A stretch of 64,000 nucleotides of DNA from Mesorhizobium sp. WSM2240 (GTDB taxonomy: Bacteria > Pseudomonadota > Alphaproteobacteria > Rhizobiales > Rhizobiaceae): the NCBI RefSeq assembly GCF_040438645.1, contig NZ_CP159255.1, positions 81,462 through 145,461 of the forward strand, written 5' to 3'. Positions 42,998-52,598 of this stretch are shown piece by piece. The translations under genes were made by a program, and so were the position numbers. The notes below the pieces were generated by a model. That model did not search any database. It had not been told where the DNA came from and saw only the letters and a program-made list of their open reading frames with translations. The first letter of the stretch is position 1, and each line of letters begins with the position of its first letter.

Positions 42998-45900
42998 TCA
43001 GCCCCGGATATTGACGGCTAGAAAGCCGATCCCGTCGAGGACAATGTCCCAGCTGTCGATCAGCGCGGAGTAGCGCTCTAACATATCCGCTTCGGCTGCT
43101 CCGGCGGCATCGCCACCTTCAATCAACTGGCGCCGTTGGAGCTCAATGCGTTTGCGTTCGGAGGCCAACGGCTCGGCCAATTCCCTTGCGAAAACCTGTC
43201 TTGCAGCGGGGATGTCGTGCTCCATTGCGCGATTGAGGCAGGTCGACAGGTCGCCGTCGACACGCCGGACGAACTGCTGGACCTCGTCGCCGCTAAGATC
43301 GCGCCAGCGCGGCCCCTCACCCTTCGCTGATAGTGAAGTTCGTAAGGTTGCCAGTTGCTGGCCATCGACCTTCTGGCCCTGAATCAAGGGCACGAACAAT
43401 GGCCGCCGCCGTGCCCCAAAGATCGCATCCGCGAGGTTCAAAAGACTTGGCGAGATGTCGCTCGCGTTGAGGCGCGGCCGGGCCGCGACAATCATCTCGA
43501 GCCCGATAAAACTGATCGCGCCCGCAGCCTGGCAGACAATCGCGTAGGTCCGCCCAGTCAGACGATGGCCGAGCGATTCAACCACGGCGTCAAACAGCGG
43601 ATTGCCGTAGGTGAAAAATTCTGCGTCGCGCTGTCGCTGCGCGAGCGCGCGCCGGAATGTACCAATGCGCTTGCGAAGCTCGCCCTCCGCGTCCTTATCG
43701 ACGATCGTCAGTTCCCCGTGCCGGACATTTCCGGGCCGCAGACACCATAGCCCCTCGGCACCGTCTGCGCTCTCGTGTCTTGAGACGCCCTTGCCACCAG
43801 CCAGTACCCGAAAATAGTCGAGAAAGGCGGCCTCCAGCGCTGTCTCAATTCCGGGCGATGGCGTGTGCATGAAACGTTCAGCGCGCGCCGCATGATAGGA
43901 AGCTTCATCGAGTAGCGCTTCGCTGTCGTCGCGAACGCGTTCTTCCGCGGCAATCGCCTGCAGCCGCGGCACAAGGTCATGCATCTCGTCCTGACCACCT
44001 GTGAGCGCCGCATCGACAATCTCGTCCTGCAGGTGCCGCAGCGCGAATTCCAGTCCGCTGACCGACGTTCCGAATAGGTCGAGTCCGTCATGGTAGCAGG
44101 CAAAAAGGCCAGACTCCCACGCGCCAGCGCTGACGCAGATATGCGAAATGACTTGGTTGGAAATGGCCTCCCGGCCAAGACGGTCAAGGCGACCGATACG
44201 TTGTTCAATTACCGCAAGGTGCCAGGGGAGGTCGGCGTGGACGAGACTATGCGCGAACTGGAAGTTGCGCCCTTCTCCGCCGCTTTCATCGCTGACCATG
44301 ATCGAGACGTTGGATTCGGTGCGGAAGCGCCGGACATTTTCCTCCTTTGTCATGTCATCGAGATCGCTGCGGAACTCGGTCACGGACTTCTCGCCGAACA
44401 CGTCCTTGAGGAGCGTAGCGAGCCTTTGCGCGACGCCGGGGAAGCCTGCAAACACCAGCGTCTTCCGGTTGGCGGCGATCTCCCCGCGCAACAGCGAGAC
44501 CATCGCGTCCCAGCGGGCCGATGACGACTGCGATGAGCGCCAGTTGGACGCCAGACGGAGTCCGGCTGACAGGAGGCGGGGATCGACGTGCGCCTTGACG
44601 CCAGCGCAGGCGGTGTGCAGCTGTACGGTCCAGCGGTCACCACCCAGACCAACCACCGCATTCAGCATCTCCCGGCCATAAGAGTTAACCGTTGCCGCCT
44701 TTGCATCGCGCACCGCGACCAGCACGTCGAGCGTGGCGATGGGATCGACCAGCGCTTGCAGGAGGATGCGGCTGAACGGACGCAGGACGTCGCGTGACAG
44801 GCTGGTGTCGGCGGCGAGCGCCGCAAGCATTGCTTCAGCCGCAGTAACTGCCTCGCCCTCGATCTGATCAGGTTCGTAGCAGAGCGGCGTCGGCATTCGG
44901 ATAATCGCCGGCAGACGATCCTGGCTGATCAGGCGTTCTCGGCGATTGCGAAGGATACGGCGATTGACGCGATAACGATCCGAGACTGTCAAGTGGGCCT
45001 CTCGCGCGAGCGACGCAGCGCGCTCCGGCTCAGCTTCGGCGGCGGCAAGCAGCGCTTGAAGCTGCTCGTCTTCTTGTAAGATCGGCAGCGACAACAGCCG
45101 ACCAAGACGCTCGATTACATCTTTATTAGTGGCCTCGCCGCTCTCTAGGTCTGTAAGATCGTGCGACAGCAGGTTGAGCCGGCGCCCGAGCGGTTCCTGT
45201 GCCTCGTAGATGGCGAGGAACGCTTCTTCGCCGGTGCCGTCCTTGGCATAGGTTCGCGGGTCGAGCAACGCGAGAAGGCGATAGAGTTCGGACTCGCGCC
45301 GACGAACTGGAATTGCGCTGAGCAGCAAAAGGTCACGCGCGCTGCGCGAGAGTTGCTCCACCATTTCGTAGAGGTGCGGAGCATTGAGCAGATGATGGAC
45401 CTCGTCGACCACTACCAGATCCCAGGGAACCGCCAGCAGGTCCTCGTCGAGACCGTCGAGCGCAAAATTTGTCGAGCAGATGACCTTGGACCAGCGACTC
45501 AAATCGACAGACTGGATTGGATGAAGATCGGCAAGCTTGAACGCCTGCCCACCGAAGCTGCTGTGCATTTCGCACAGCCATTGGCGGGTCAATGGGCCGG
45601 GCGTGAGCACGAGAACGCGGGCGTCCGGGCGTCGCGACAGAAGATCATGCAAAATGATCCCGGCTTCAATCGTTTTGCCGAGGCCCACTTCGTCGGCGAG
45701 GATGTAGCGCCGCACCGGATCCAGGATGACGGTTCCCGCGACGAACGCCTGATGCGGGTGAAGGTCAATACGGCTGGCCAGCAAGGCGCGCAGCCCGCCC
45801 ACTTGCCGATTGAAGCGCGCAAGCGCCACGAGCAATCGGTGACGGGCAGAAAATAGCGCATAAGGATCAGTTCGACCCTGGAGGAGGCGCGCAGGAAGGC

Positions 45901-46258
45901 TATCAGTAAGGCTCGCCGGCAGCGGCAGAAGTTCAATCTCACTCACCGTCGCGCCTAAACCGTCCTCATAGATGACGCGGTAGTGACGCGGGCCCGCTTC
46001 GTCGCCGTCGACAAGGGCATTGATCGAACACTGCCCATGCGAACAGATCGCCAGCGCGCCCGCATGGAGTGTCGTCCGCTTGAAGTCGCCGCCTTCGAAC
46101 GCTTGAAGCGAGAAGAGACGCCGACCCCCGACATCGCAAAGCCTGACTTCGACCGTACGTCCATCGATCCTGATGATCTTGCAGCAACCGAAGAGGCGAT
46201 GCTGAACGAGATAGCCCAGCATCGCCGCCGCCGAAGTCGAGGCTAACCGGATTGCCAT
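42998..46258 (-). CDS. dpdE: DpdE, SNF2-family helicase
   Basis: A 1,086-residue SNF2/RapA-like ATPase. ADEVGLGKTIEAGIILHDLL (motif I, residues about 190-210), VVDEVHHL (II, DEVH box), then SDESGGEGRNFQFAHSLVHA and EQRIGRLDRLGRE (V-VI) are typical of the RapA/HepA branch. The N-terminal 130 residues form beta-rich modules that may recognise DNA. It starts the block dpdE-F-G-H-I-J-K-D and is separated from the modification genes by one small frame. The gap 46259-46327 may hold an internal promoter. Confidence 0.87.
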   Translation of the reverse strand: MAIRLASTSAAAMLGYLVQHRLFGCCKIIRIDGRTVEVRLCDVGGRRLFSLQAFEGGDFKRTTLHAGALAICSHGQCSINALVDGDEAGPRHYRVIYEDGLGATVSEIELLPLPASLTDSLPARLLQGRTDPYALFSARHRLLVALARFNRQVGGLRALLASRIDLHPHQAFVAGTVILDPVRRYILADEVGLGKTIEAGIILHDLLSRRPDARVLVLTPGPLTRQWLCEMHSSFGGQAFKLADLHPIQSVDLSRWSKVICSTNFALDGLDEDLLAVPWDLVVVDEVHHLLNAPHLYEMVEQLSRSARDLLLLSAIPVRRRESELYRLLALLDPRTYAKDGTGEEAFLAIYEAQEPLGRRLNLLSHDLTDLESGEATNKDVIERLGRLLSLPILQEDEQLQALLAAAEAEPERAASLAREAHLTVSDRYRVNRRILRNRRERLISQDRLPAIIRMPTPLCYEPDQIEGEAVTAAEAMLAALAADTSLSRDVLRPFSRILLQALVDPIATLDVLVAVRDAKAATVNSYGREMLNAVVGLGGDRWTVQLHTACAGVKAHVDPRLLSAGLRLASNWRSSQSSSARWDAMVSLLRGEIAANRKTLVFAGFPGVAQRLATLLKDVFGEKSVTEFRSDLDDMTKEENVRRFRTESNVSIMVSDESGGEGRNFQFAHSLVHADLPWHLAVIEQRIGRLDRLGREAISNQVISHICVSAGAWESGLFACYHDGLDLFGTSVSGLEFALRHLQDEIVDAALTGGQDEMHDLVPRLQAIAAEERVRDDSEALLDEASYHAARAERFMHTPSPGIETALEAAFLDYFRVLAGGKGVSRHESADGAEGLWCLRPGNVRHGELTIVDKDAEGELRKRIGTFRRALAQRQRDAEFFTYGNPLFDAVVESLGHRLTGRTYAIVCQAAGAISFIGLEMIVAARPRLNASDISPSLLNLADAIFGARRRPLFVPLIQGQKVDGQQLATLRTSLSAKGEGPRWRDLSGDEVQQFVRRVDGDLSTCLNRAMEHDIPAARQVFARELAEPLASERKRIELQRRQLIEGGDAAGAAEADMLERYSALIDSWDIVLDGIGFLAVNIRG

Positions 46259-46327
46259 CGAACAATCAGGACCGGCAACGTTGCGGGTGCCACACGCGTT
46301 CGGACGCGTGATAGAACGCTCGGCTCC

Positions 46328-46765
46328 TTAAGCCCGCCGAAACAGCCGACGTCGAATCACTTGTCGCTCGCATCTATCTGCCTCCCCATCACACATGATG
46401 CAGATTTGATTTGCCACAGGCAATTGCAGATTGAGAAGAAGCGGCACTTTAAGCAACCGGTCGATAGTTGCCAACCCTTCGTCCGCAGTTCGCGAACCGG
46501 ACGGGGTGCGCAGCCACCGCCACGGACGACTACGCCCTACCCCCGCGACAGGTTCCCTTCCTCCGCCTGGCGCGGGAGAAAGGTAATCTGGCCACAGCAC
46601 ATTATCCAGGAAAGCTTCACGAGCGTTAGCGTCTGGCGCGCTGAAGCGGAGAATGTCCCCGAATACTTCGAGCAGCCAGTAGACTGTATCAACACCAAGG
46701 CTGGAGCCGGCCAGTTCCTGCGTATCCGCCAAATACGGGCAGGATGCTTCGGTTCCGGATATCAA
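46328..46765 (-). CDS. Possible small protein between transporter and dpdE
   Basis: A 145-residue frame that could start at TTG 46765, overlapping the transporter stop as TTGA. Its first half looks protein-like (LGVDTVYWLLEVFGDILRFS, AREAFLDNVLWPDYLS), the second is arginine- and glycine-rich and ends with an ICIMCDGEADRCER segment with three cysteines. No family is recognised. It fills the only sizeable gap in an otherwise overlapping cluster, which favours a real gene, but the start codon is weak. Confidence 0.42.
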   Translation of the reverse strand: MISGTEASCPYLADTQELAGSSLGVDTVYWLLEVFGDILRFSAPDANAREAFLDNVLWPDYLSPAPGGGREPVAGVGRSRPWRWLRTPSGSRTADEGLATIDRLLKVPLLLNLQLPVANQICIMCDGEADRCERQVIRRRLFRRA

Positions 46766-47328
46766 GCCGGCATAAGGCCAAGTCGACGATCTCGCGCGCG
46801 CAACAAGGCCAGGAATGGAAGAGCCGCCAACACCATCCAAGCCTTACCCACCACCTGTCCCGTCAAGAATTCAAGCGAGCCGAAAGCGAGACCGAGAAAT
46901 ACAATGCTGTCGATAACGAGCCCAACCATACTGCTTGCGATCGCTGCGCGGACAAATCCACGGCGCTGCAGCGGAGTGTAAACCGCTAAGTCTGCTATTT
47001 CCGACAGGAGAAACGCTGCCGTGGAAGCAACGACCAGTGCCGGCGGTGCAAAACTCGCCGACAACAAGGCGCCGATTACAATTGCGGCAAACGCCCAACT
47101 CAACCCAAGTCGCCGCTGCACAAGGTCGCGCAGTACCAAGGCGAGCCCAACCGCCAGCACCCCGCTAGGCGCGACAAGTCCGGGCGCCACTGGAATCAGA
47201 CATGGGCCGTTCGGAACGCAGGTTGTTCCGACATTGCCGATGAGCCAGTTCGCAAGCGGGATAGATCCGGCAAAGCACAACAGGAATACGATTCCTTCCG
47301 TCCTGCGGAGGCGATCAATTTCAGCCAT
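46762..47328 (-). CDS. YhhQ/VUT-family queuosine precursor transporter
   Basis: A 188-residue membrane protein starting at ATG 47328, overlapping the queC end by eight bases. Five to six hydrophobic spans are seen ([59 protein letters not shown]). The RDLVQRRLG and [15 protein letters not shown] signatures match the vitamin-uptake/YhhQ group, which imports preQ0 and preQ1. In this cluster it probably tops up the preQ0 pool for DNA modification. Confidence 0.8.
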   Translation of the reverse strand: MAEIDRLRRTEGIVFLLCFAGSIPLANWLIGNVGTTCVPNGPCLIPVAPGLVAPSGVLAVGLALVLRDLVQRRLGLSWAFAAIVIGALLSASFAPPALVVASTAAFLLSEIADLAVYTPLQRRGFVRAAIASSMVGLVIDSIVFLGLAFGSLEFLTGQVVGKAWMVLAALPFLALLRARDRRLGLMPA

Positions 47329-48058
47329 TAGAAACCTCCATTGTCGGTAATGGCGTCGCCAGTAGCGTCGTAAATTGTCGATATCCCTCAGCGCGCAACT
47401 CGCAGGCCGGACATTCACCACAGCCCCAGCCCCATTCGTGATGATGGGTGCGATCGCCCTGGTAGCAGGTGTGCGTCTGGTCGCGGATCAAGTCCACGAG
47501 TTCATCGCCACCCAGGCTGTGGGCCAAGCGCCATGTCTCAGCCTTGTCGATCCACATCAAAGGCGTATGAACGACAAAGCGTGTATCCATGCCGAGATTG
47601 AGGGCAAGTTGCATCGCCTTCATTGTGTCGTCCCGGCAATCAGGATAACCGGAATAATCGGTTTCACATACGCCCGTCACGATGTGCTTGGCGCCGCGCC
47701 GGTAGGCGACGGCAGCCGCAAAAGTCATGAAGAGCAAATTTCGTCCCGGCACAAAGGTGTTCGGAAGACCATTTGCCTGCATGGCGATTTCGACGTCGCG
47801 GGTGAGCGATGTCTCGCTTACCTGGCTGAGCACTGCAACGTCGATCAGGTAGTCCCCGCCGAGTTTTCCGGCCCAATTTGGAAATCGCTCCCGGAACGCA
47901 TTCAACACCACCGGTCGCACATCCAGTTCGACCCGATGCCTTTGGCGATAGTCGAAGCCAATCGTCTCGACATGCGCGAAACGATCGAGCGCCCAGGCGA
48001 GACACGTGGTTGAGTCTTGTCCCCCAGAAAACAGAACGATGGCGTCAGAGTCGTTCAT
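47321..48058 (-). CDS. queC: QueC, 7-cyano-7-deazaguanine (preQ0) synthase
   Basis: A 245-residue protein with the PP-loop FSGGQDSTT (residues about 10-18) that adenylates the substrate, and the C-terminal zinc ligands (CYQGD, then CGECPAC). QueC converts 7-carboxy-7-deazaguanine to the nitrile preQ0 using ATP and ammonia, the base that DpdA inserts. It lies 21 bases after queD. A broken second copy is at 28550-28664. Its presence with dpdA, rather than with tRNA-queuosine genes, indicates dedication to DNA modification. Confidence 0.93.
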   Translation of the reverse strand: MNDSDAIVLFSGGQDSTTCLAWALDRFAHVETIGFDYRQRHRVELDVRPVVLNAFRERFPNWAGKLGGDYLIDVAVLSQVSETSLTRDVEIAMQANGLPNTFVPGRNLLFMTFAAAVAYRRGAKHIVTGVCETDYSGYPDCRDDTMKAMQLALNLGMDTRFVVHTPLMWIDKAETWRLAHSLGGDELVDLIRDQTHTCYQGDRTHHHEWGWGCGECPACELRAEGYRQFTTLLATPLPTMEVSNG

Positions 48059-48079
48059 GGCATGCTCCCGGCAAAAGCG

Positions 48080-48433
48080 TCAGCCCTCATATTCCGCCCA
48101 GCAGTCCGGCGTCTCGAAGACGACCACAGCAGTCGTTTGAGGAAGAATCGGCTTGACGCGGTCCCATATCCATATCGCGATGTTCTCGGCTGTGGGGTTC
48201 TGCAGCCCTTCGATGTCGTTGAGGCAATAGTGATCAAGCCGTTTCAGCAAAGGCCCAAAAGCTGCCTCCACATCGAAGAAATCGACGACGAAGCCCGTGT
48301 GCGGATCGACAGGCCCCTCCAGCCGCAGTTCGATGCGGTACGAATGCCCGTGCATGCGATGACACCGGTGCGTCTCCGGCACGTTGGGCAGGCGATGCGC
48401 CGCTTCAAAGGTGAATGCCTGTGTGATTTTCAT
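48080..48433 (-). CDS. queD: QueD, 6-carboxy-tetrahydropterin synthase
   Basis: A 117-residue protein starting at ATG 48433 in an ATGA overlap with queE; upstream in-frame codons lie within queE. Zinc histidines are in AAHRLP and the CHRMHGHSY segment, which matches the QueD CxxxHGH motif carrying the catalytic cysteine. QueD turns 7,8-dihydroneopterin triphosphate into 6-carboxy-tetrahydropterin, the second step to preQ0. The first enzyme, FolE, is not in the window. Confidence 0.93.
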   Translation of the reverse strand: MKITQAFTFEAAHRLPNVPETHRCHRMHGHSYRIELRLEGPVDPHTGFVVDFFDVEAAFGPLLKRLDHYCLNDIEGLQNPTAENIAIWIWDRVKPILPQTTAVVVFETPDCWAEYEG

Positions 48434-49065
48434 CGAATTCCTAGCTGTTTGTGTGTTTGAAGGCTGAGTTGCCAGCGAGGATTGGCCAAGCAGAATTCTA
48501 CCGCTGCCTGGGTATTGGCTATGCGCGCAGGTCCATCCATCGGCTGGAGTAGGAAATGGTCGAATTCCAACGCCTCGAACCGCTCCGGTTCGGCGCCAAC
48601 CTGAGGGAAAACCAGCTTGATTTCGTTGCCTCGTTTCAGGACCAGCGGTGCGCCGGCCTTCGGGCTTACGCAAATCCAGTCGATCCCCGGAGGCGGCGTC
48701 AACGTGCCGTTTGTCTCGACAGCGATTTCAAAACCTTTGGCGTGAAGGGCCACTACGAGAGAACCGTCGAGTTGAAGCAGCGGTTCGCCCCCCGTGAGGA
48801 CTGCGAGGCGACGTCGTATGTCGCCGGACGGCCATTTTTCTGCGATCGCGTGGGCGAGATCACCTGCGGCGCTGAAGCGGCCGCCGCCATCTCCATCCGT
48901 CCCGACAAAGTCCGTATCGCAAAACCGACAAATCGCTTTAGATCGGTCGACCTCGCGACCTGACCAGAGATTGCAGCCGGCAAACCGGCAGAAAACCGCT
49001 GCGCGCCCCGCGTTCTGGCCCTCGCCTTGAAGCGTGTAGAAGATTTCCTTGACCGCATAGACCAT
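48430..49065 (-). CDS. queE: QueE, 7-carboxy-7-deazaguanine synthase (radical SAM)
   Basis: A 211-residue radical SAM enzyme (EIFYTLQGEGQNAGRAAVFC at the start). The cluster ligands are spaced C-x14-C-x2-C (CNLWSG to CRFCDTDF), the spacing I recall for Burkholderia-type QueE rather than the classical C-x3-C-x2-C. LTGGEPLLQ is the SAM-binding GGE motif. It rearranges carboxy-tetrahydropterin to CDG. It starts four bases after the second dpdB-like gene and overlaps queD. Confidence 0.93.
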   Translation of the reverse strand: MVYAVKEIFYTLQGEGQNAGRAAVFCRFAGCNLWSGREVDRSKAICRFCDTDFVGTDGDGGGRFSAAGDLAHAIAEKWPSGDIRRRLAVLTGGEPLLQLDGSLVVALHAKGFEIAVETNGTLTPPPGIDWICVSPKAGAPLVLKRGNEIKLVFPQVGAEPERFEALEFDHFLLQPMDGPARIANTQAAVEFCLANPRWQLSLQTHKQLGIR

Positions 49066-49069
49066 GGTG

Positions 49070-50170
49070 TCACGCCGCCTCGACAGTGCGCGGCAGGGCC
49101 CGCTTCAGTTCCTGCACAAGGTGCATCGACAATTGTCGGATGTCCGAGGGAACGTTCTGCAAGCCATTCCAACGCCGGCGCTCGTGTCCGAATGCCCACT
49201 CACCCGAACTCCAGGCGGTGCGACCCTTGAGGTGCCGTAGCCCCCGAGCGAAGGACTCTCGGTCCTCTGCGCCAATCATTACATGCAGAGCCTCCATGAC
49301 GTAGCCCATCGCAACGATCCCGGCGCCGTGTACCAGTCGCGATGTCTTCGGCGACTTTCCCTCCCAATCATCAGCAAACACATACTTCACCGCATGGAAG
49401 TATTCGCTGACCAGATCGACACCGCGATCGAGCAGCAATTGGTTGTCGTCTGCGTAGAGGCGAAGCGCTCCGTCTGTCAGCGAGTTCATGACAACACGCT
49501 GCAAGACGGTGTCACGAATGATGCCCTTCGGATTTGTCTGCTGGCGGATCAAGCCGCGCAGGGACGAACCCTCACGATAGTTCAGCGCCTCGATCATAAG
49601 TGCCGCTTGGCTCCTATTGGACATGCGCGGCGGCAGATCACTGACTTGCGGTAGCAGTTCGTAGACAAGCGCCTTTGGCAGCGGGCGGGTGTTATTGATG
49701 AGAATGAACTGCTTCTGAAGTTCCTCGATACTGTCACAGATGAAGCCCGATACCAGCACTTCGAACTCACGACCGCGTATTTCATTGAGCGCCGTAAATC
49801 GCTGCTGTCCATCGACGATCCACCCGGGAGCGCCGTTCGTTATATCGATCGTGAGGTGACCGAACTGACCTCCGCTGCCACCGCTAGGCGGTGGCAGCAA
49901 CTCGAGGCTGGCAGAACTCATGAAGGCCACAACGATCGGATTGGGAAGAATCGCGTTCGGCTTTTCGAGATAGTCACGAATCTCGCGAATGTGGCCAGCA
50001 ATCTGCGGCCGCTGAAATCCCTGCAAGATGCCCGCTTCGTCGCGGCCTGCCCGTTCGATCCTGGCAAAGCGACCGACGTCGCCGGCCCGCGCCGCAAAGC
50101 TGAAAACCGGCAGACCCTCACGCTGACGAGGCACAACGACGTCAAAATGGAGAAGGCGCGTTCCACTCAT
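49070..50170 (-). CDS. dpdB: DpdB-like DGQHR-domain protein, second copy
   Basis: A 366-residue protein with the DGQHR signature WIVDGQQRFTALNE (residues about 135-148) of the ParB/sulfiredoxin-like fold, followed by KQFILINNTRPLPKALVYEL. It is clearly paralogous to the protein at 51456-52598, with the same overall layout. It starts in an ATGA overlap with dpdA. DpdB has an ATPase-linked role in placing preQ0 into DNA with DpdA. Which of the two copies is the functional DpdB cannot be told. Confidence 0.82.
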   Translation of the reverse strand: MSGTRLLHFDVVVPRQREGLPVFSFAARAGDVGRFARIERAGRDEAGILQGFQRPQIAGHIREIRDYLEKPNAILPNPIVVAFMSSASLELLPPPSGGSGGQFGHLTIDITNGAPGWIVDGQQRFTALNEIRGREFEVLVSGFICDSIEELQKQFILINNTRPLPKALVYELLPQVSDLPPRMSNRSQAALMIEALNYREGSSLRGLIRQQTNPKGIIRDTVLQRVVMNSLTDGALRLYADDNQLLLDRGVDLVSEYFHAVKYVFADDWEGKSPKTSRLVHGAGIVAMGYVMEALHVMIGAEDRESFARGLRHLKGRTAWSSGEWAFGHERRRWNGLQNVPSDIRQLSMHLVQELKRALPRTVEAA

Positions 50171-51456
50171 GCTGCGTCTGCCCGAAAGTCACATAGGTGC
50201 TTATGAAAAACGTGAAGGTTGTGCATTCCGCGCCTCTTATTTCGATTGGAATTTCTGAAGATCAGAGCTTCAACACCGCCTTCACGGCAGACGCGGCAAT
50301 CGCATCCTTCCCAAGGCCGATCCTCAAGCGTGCGTGCATATATCCGCCGCTGTCGTTCCAGCGAGTCAGCGCGCCGCGACGGCGATGCTTCGTTGTCCCA
50401 GTTGAGCTTGTCCCAATAGGCCATGACCGCATCGAGCGCTGTTTCAACTCCGATCTCACGCCGTGCCACTTTGCGGACGCCGTCGAGTGCGGCTCCTTCT
50501 AGCACTCGTGCTTCCTCCTGGTTGATCCGCCCTTCAAGAGCCTTGTTTTTCAGCCTGTTGTTCTCGATCGCCTGGGGGATGCGAATAGCCGTGTAATAGG
50601 AGAGTTCTCCCGTTCGGCTACGCATCCAGTAGTTTTTGCGCGCGTCCTTGAACGCCCTCACCAAGGGGGACGTCGTGTCAAAGCTGGTAACGCCGTGGCG
50701 TTCAATATCCGCTAAGTTTTCAATCTTGCCGAAACCTAAGAGATGCAAGCGAACATGTTGCGGCAATGCATCCCGAACTGCCGCCAATGCGCGCCGGATC
50801 TGTTCGATTTTAAGCGGAACGGTGCCGCCAACCGCCAAATACGTATATCCCATCTTAGCAAGACCGACCGCAGCATCTGCCATGCTTGGCGCTGACCACC
50901 CCTGGATGACGCCCATCGGAACAAATCGGGGGCCGAGGGTCCTTGCAACGTGGATGAACTCTGCTGCATTTTGCTGCGTGATTTCGAAGCGGCGACGGAT
51001 CTCTTCTGATATCTCGGACCTCGAGCGCTCCGCGCCCTGATCGTCGAAATCGAAGATCAGATGGTCCGGCGAGCAGCCATGCGTGAAGCCGCCGTCGCCG
51101 TAGAACTCGACGGTGTCCTCCGCTCGATAGGGAGGCTCCGGCATATTGCGGTAGGTGAATGCGCCGCAATCACCCATCATCATGCTGTTGGGAAAGCGAT
51201 CCTGTGGGTAGCGAAGAAACCGCCTGGCCCCTTCTCGCCGAAATCTCATCAATTGGGCTTCTGTGTATTTCCCAGGAATGAGAGCGTCGCCCACGATACC
51301 GCGGGAGACTAGGATGCCGTCGTACGGAGCTACGTCCAAGAACTCGTGGGGAAACTCGTCGTCTCGATGAACGGCGCGACCAGCGCCGTTTCGATCGGCG
51401 ATGAAATCATAGGCTGGATCGACGAAATCCAGACTGTCGGCAAACACAAACTTCAT
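50167..51456 (-). CDS. dpdA: DpdA, DNA-guanine transglycosylase
   Basis: A 429-residue TGT-like protein; ATG 51456 forms a TGATG overlap with the upstream gene (GTG 51459 in frame). MMGDCGAFTYRN aligns with the DSGGFQ substrate motif of TGT, with the aspartate as a likely catalytic residue. GYTYLAVGGTVPLK and HLLGFGKIENL are barrel strands. A zinc site near the C-terminus (CDCRVC, then HNLHVFHKHL) matches the TGT zinc cluster. DpdA exchanges guanine in DNA for preQ0. It is the defining gene of the island. Confidence 0.92.
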   Translation of the reverse strand: MKFVFADSLDFVDPAYDFIADRNGAGRAVHRDDEFPHEFLDVAPYDGILVSRGIVGDALIPGKYTEAQLMRFRREGARRFLRYPQDRFPNSMMMGDCGAFTYRNMPEPPYRAEDTVEFYGDGGFTHGCSPDHLIFDFDDQGAERSRSEISEEIRRRFEITQQNAAEFIHVARTLGPRFVPMGVIQGWSAPSMADAAVGLAKMGYTYLAVGGTVPLKIEQIRRALAAVRDALPQHVRLHLLGFGKIENLADIERHGVTSFDTTSPLVRAFKDARKNYWMRSRTGELSYYTAIRIPQAIENNRLKNKALEGRINQEEARVLEGAALDGVRKVARREIGVETALDAVMAYWDKLNWDNEASPSRRADSLERQRRIYARTLEDRPWEGCDCRVCREGGVEALIFRNSNRNKRRGMHNLHVFHKHLCDFRADAA

Positions 51457-52598
51457 CACGCGACCTTTGCGAAGGAATGCACGTGATCAAGACGCGCCAG
51501 TTGTTCAGAGAGCAGCCGTATGTCTCGGCCGAGGTTCTGGATATCGTTCCAGTCGCGATCTATGTCAGGCCAACGCCCTCTGGTCCAACAGCAATATGGG
51601 GCTATGCGCAAAAGAGCATCCATAGCGTGACGCCGCAAATCATTCGCTCCCAAAGCCCGCGACATTATGCGATCCATCAGATATCCCATCGCCTCAATTC
51701 CGGCCGAGTGCATTAGACGGCTCTCCATCGGCGAACGCCCCCAAGCATCGGGAAACACCTCTCTCGTGGCGCCCCAGAAGGCCGTGAGGACGCGGTACAT
51801 CGACAGGCAATCGGCTTCTCGTGACGATGAGGCCTTGTAAGGCGCGAGGGCGCCAAGGGGGCTGTTGATGCTGTTGCGCACCACCTTAATCAGAGCCGTA
51901 TCGATAATCACAGCCTCGGGGTTCTCGTCAGACAACCGCCTGATTAGGTTCCGAAATGGAGAGTCCGATGCCGTGTTGAGCAAGTTCACGATTTCGCTGG
52001 GAATGCGACGCGGCGCGAGATCGCGTGGCAGATCGGCCTCCACCTCAGGCAGCAGTTCGTTGATCAATCGCGGTGGCAGTGGACGCGCCTTGTTGACCAG
52101 AATGAATTGCTCTCGATGGGTCGACAAATCTTCAGACACAAAGGCGACCACTGGGACGGGAAAGCCTTTGTCTTTGACTTGTGCGAGCGCGATTGAGCGT
52201 TGTTGTCCGTCCACGATCCAGGCGGCCTTTGTTCCATCCTTTGGAATCGGAATACGCAGGGTGCCCGCGTCAGACGCTTTGACATCCCCGTCGGGTTTGC
52301 TGCCTCGACTTTGTGTGAACACCGCACGCGGCGAGATCGCCAGGATGATAGCATTCGGAAAGAGAACTGAACCCTGATCGAGAAATTCGACGATGGCCTG
52401 GACGTGGTTTCGTATCTCTTTGCGCTGGAAACCATGCAGCGCCCCATCCGAATCCCTGTGGACTCGGCTGATTTCGGCGATCCTGAGCAAATCGGCACCC
52501 GGCACAAAGAAGGCATAGATATTGATCCCGCCGGCTTGTTGCGTCCGCAAAGCTCGGACGGCGAGCACTGGGTCGTTGCTAGTTGAGCGACGGCTCAT
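51456..52598 (-). CDS. dpdB: DpdB, DGQHR-domain protein
   Basis: A 380-residue protein starting at ATG 52598 in an ATGA overlap with the upstream gene. The signature WIVDGQQRSIALAQ (residues about 130-143) and EQFILVNKARPLPPRLINEL define the DGQHR/ParB-like fold; GFQRKEIRNHVQAIVEFLDQ near the start matches the other copy. Works with DpdA in inserting preQ0 into DNA in an ATP-dependent way. Having the intact copy directly upstream of dpdA favours this one as the main DpdB. Confidence 0.85.
   Translation of the reverse strand: MSRRSTSNDPVLAVRALRTQQAGGINIYAFFVPGADLLRIAEISRVHRDSDGALHGFQRKEIRNHVQAIVEFLDQGSVLFPNAIILAISPRAVFTQSRGSKPDGDVKASDAGTLRIPIPKDGTKAAWIVDGQQRSIALAQVKDKGFPVPVVAFVSEDLSTHREQFILVNKARPLPPRLINELLPEVEADLPRDLAPRRIPSEIVNLLNTASDSPFRNLIRRLSDENPEAVIIDTALIKVVRNSINSPLGALAPYKASSSREADCLSMYRVLTAFWGATREVFPDAWGRSPMESRLMHSAGIEAMGYLMDRIMSRALGANDLRRHAMDALLRIAPYCCWTRGRWPDIDRDWNDIQNLGRDIRLLSEQLARLDHVHSFAKVA

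Noticed and set aside
28687..46258. DISARM system
   Set aside because: A DUF1998-like helicase and a PLD protein recall DISARM, but no methyltransferase is present, and the linked DpdA, QueC/D/E and DpdE-H proteins fit Dpd.
47321..49065. queCDE serving tRNA queuosine
   Set aside because: They overlap dpdA/dpdB genes in one operon and no tRNA-type tgt, queA or queF is near, so DNA modification is the better reading.
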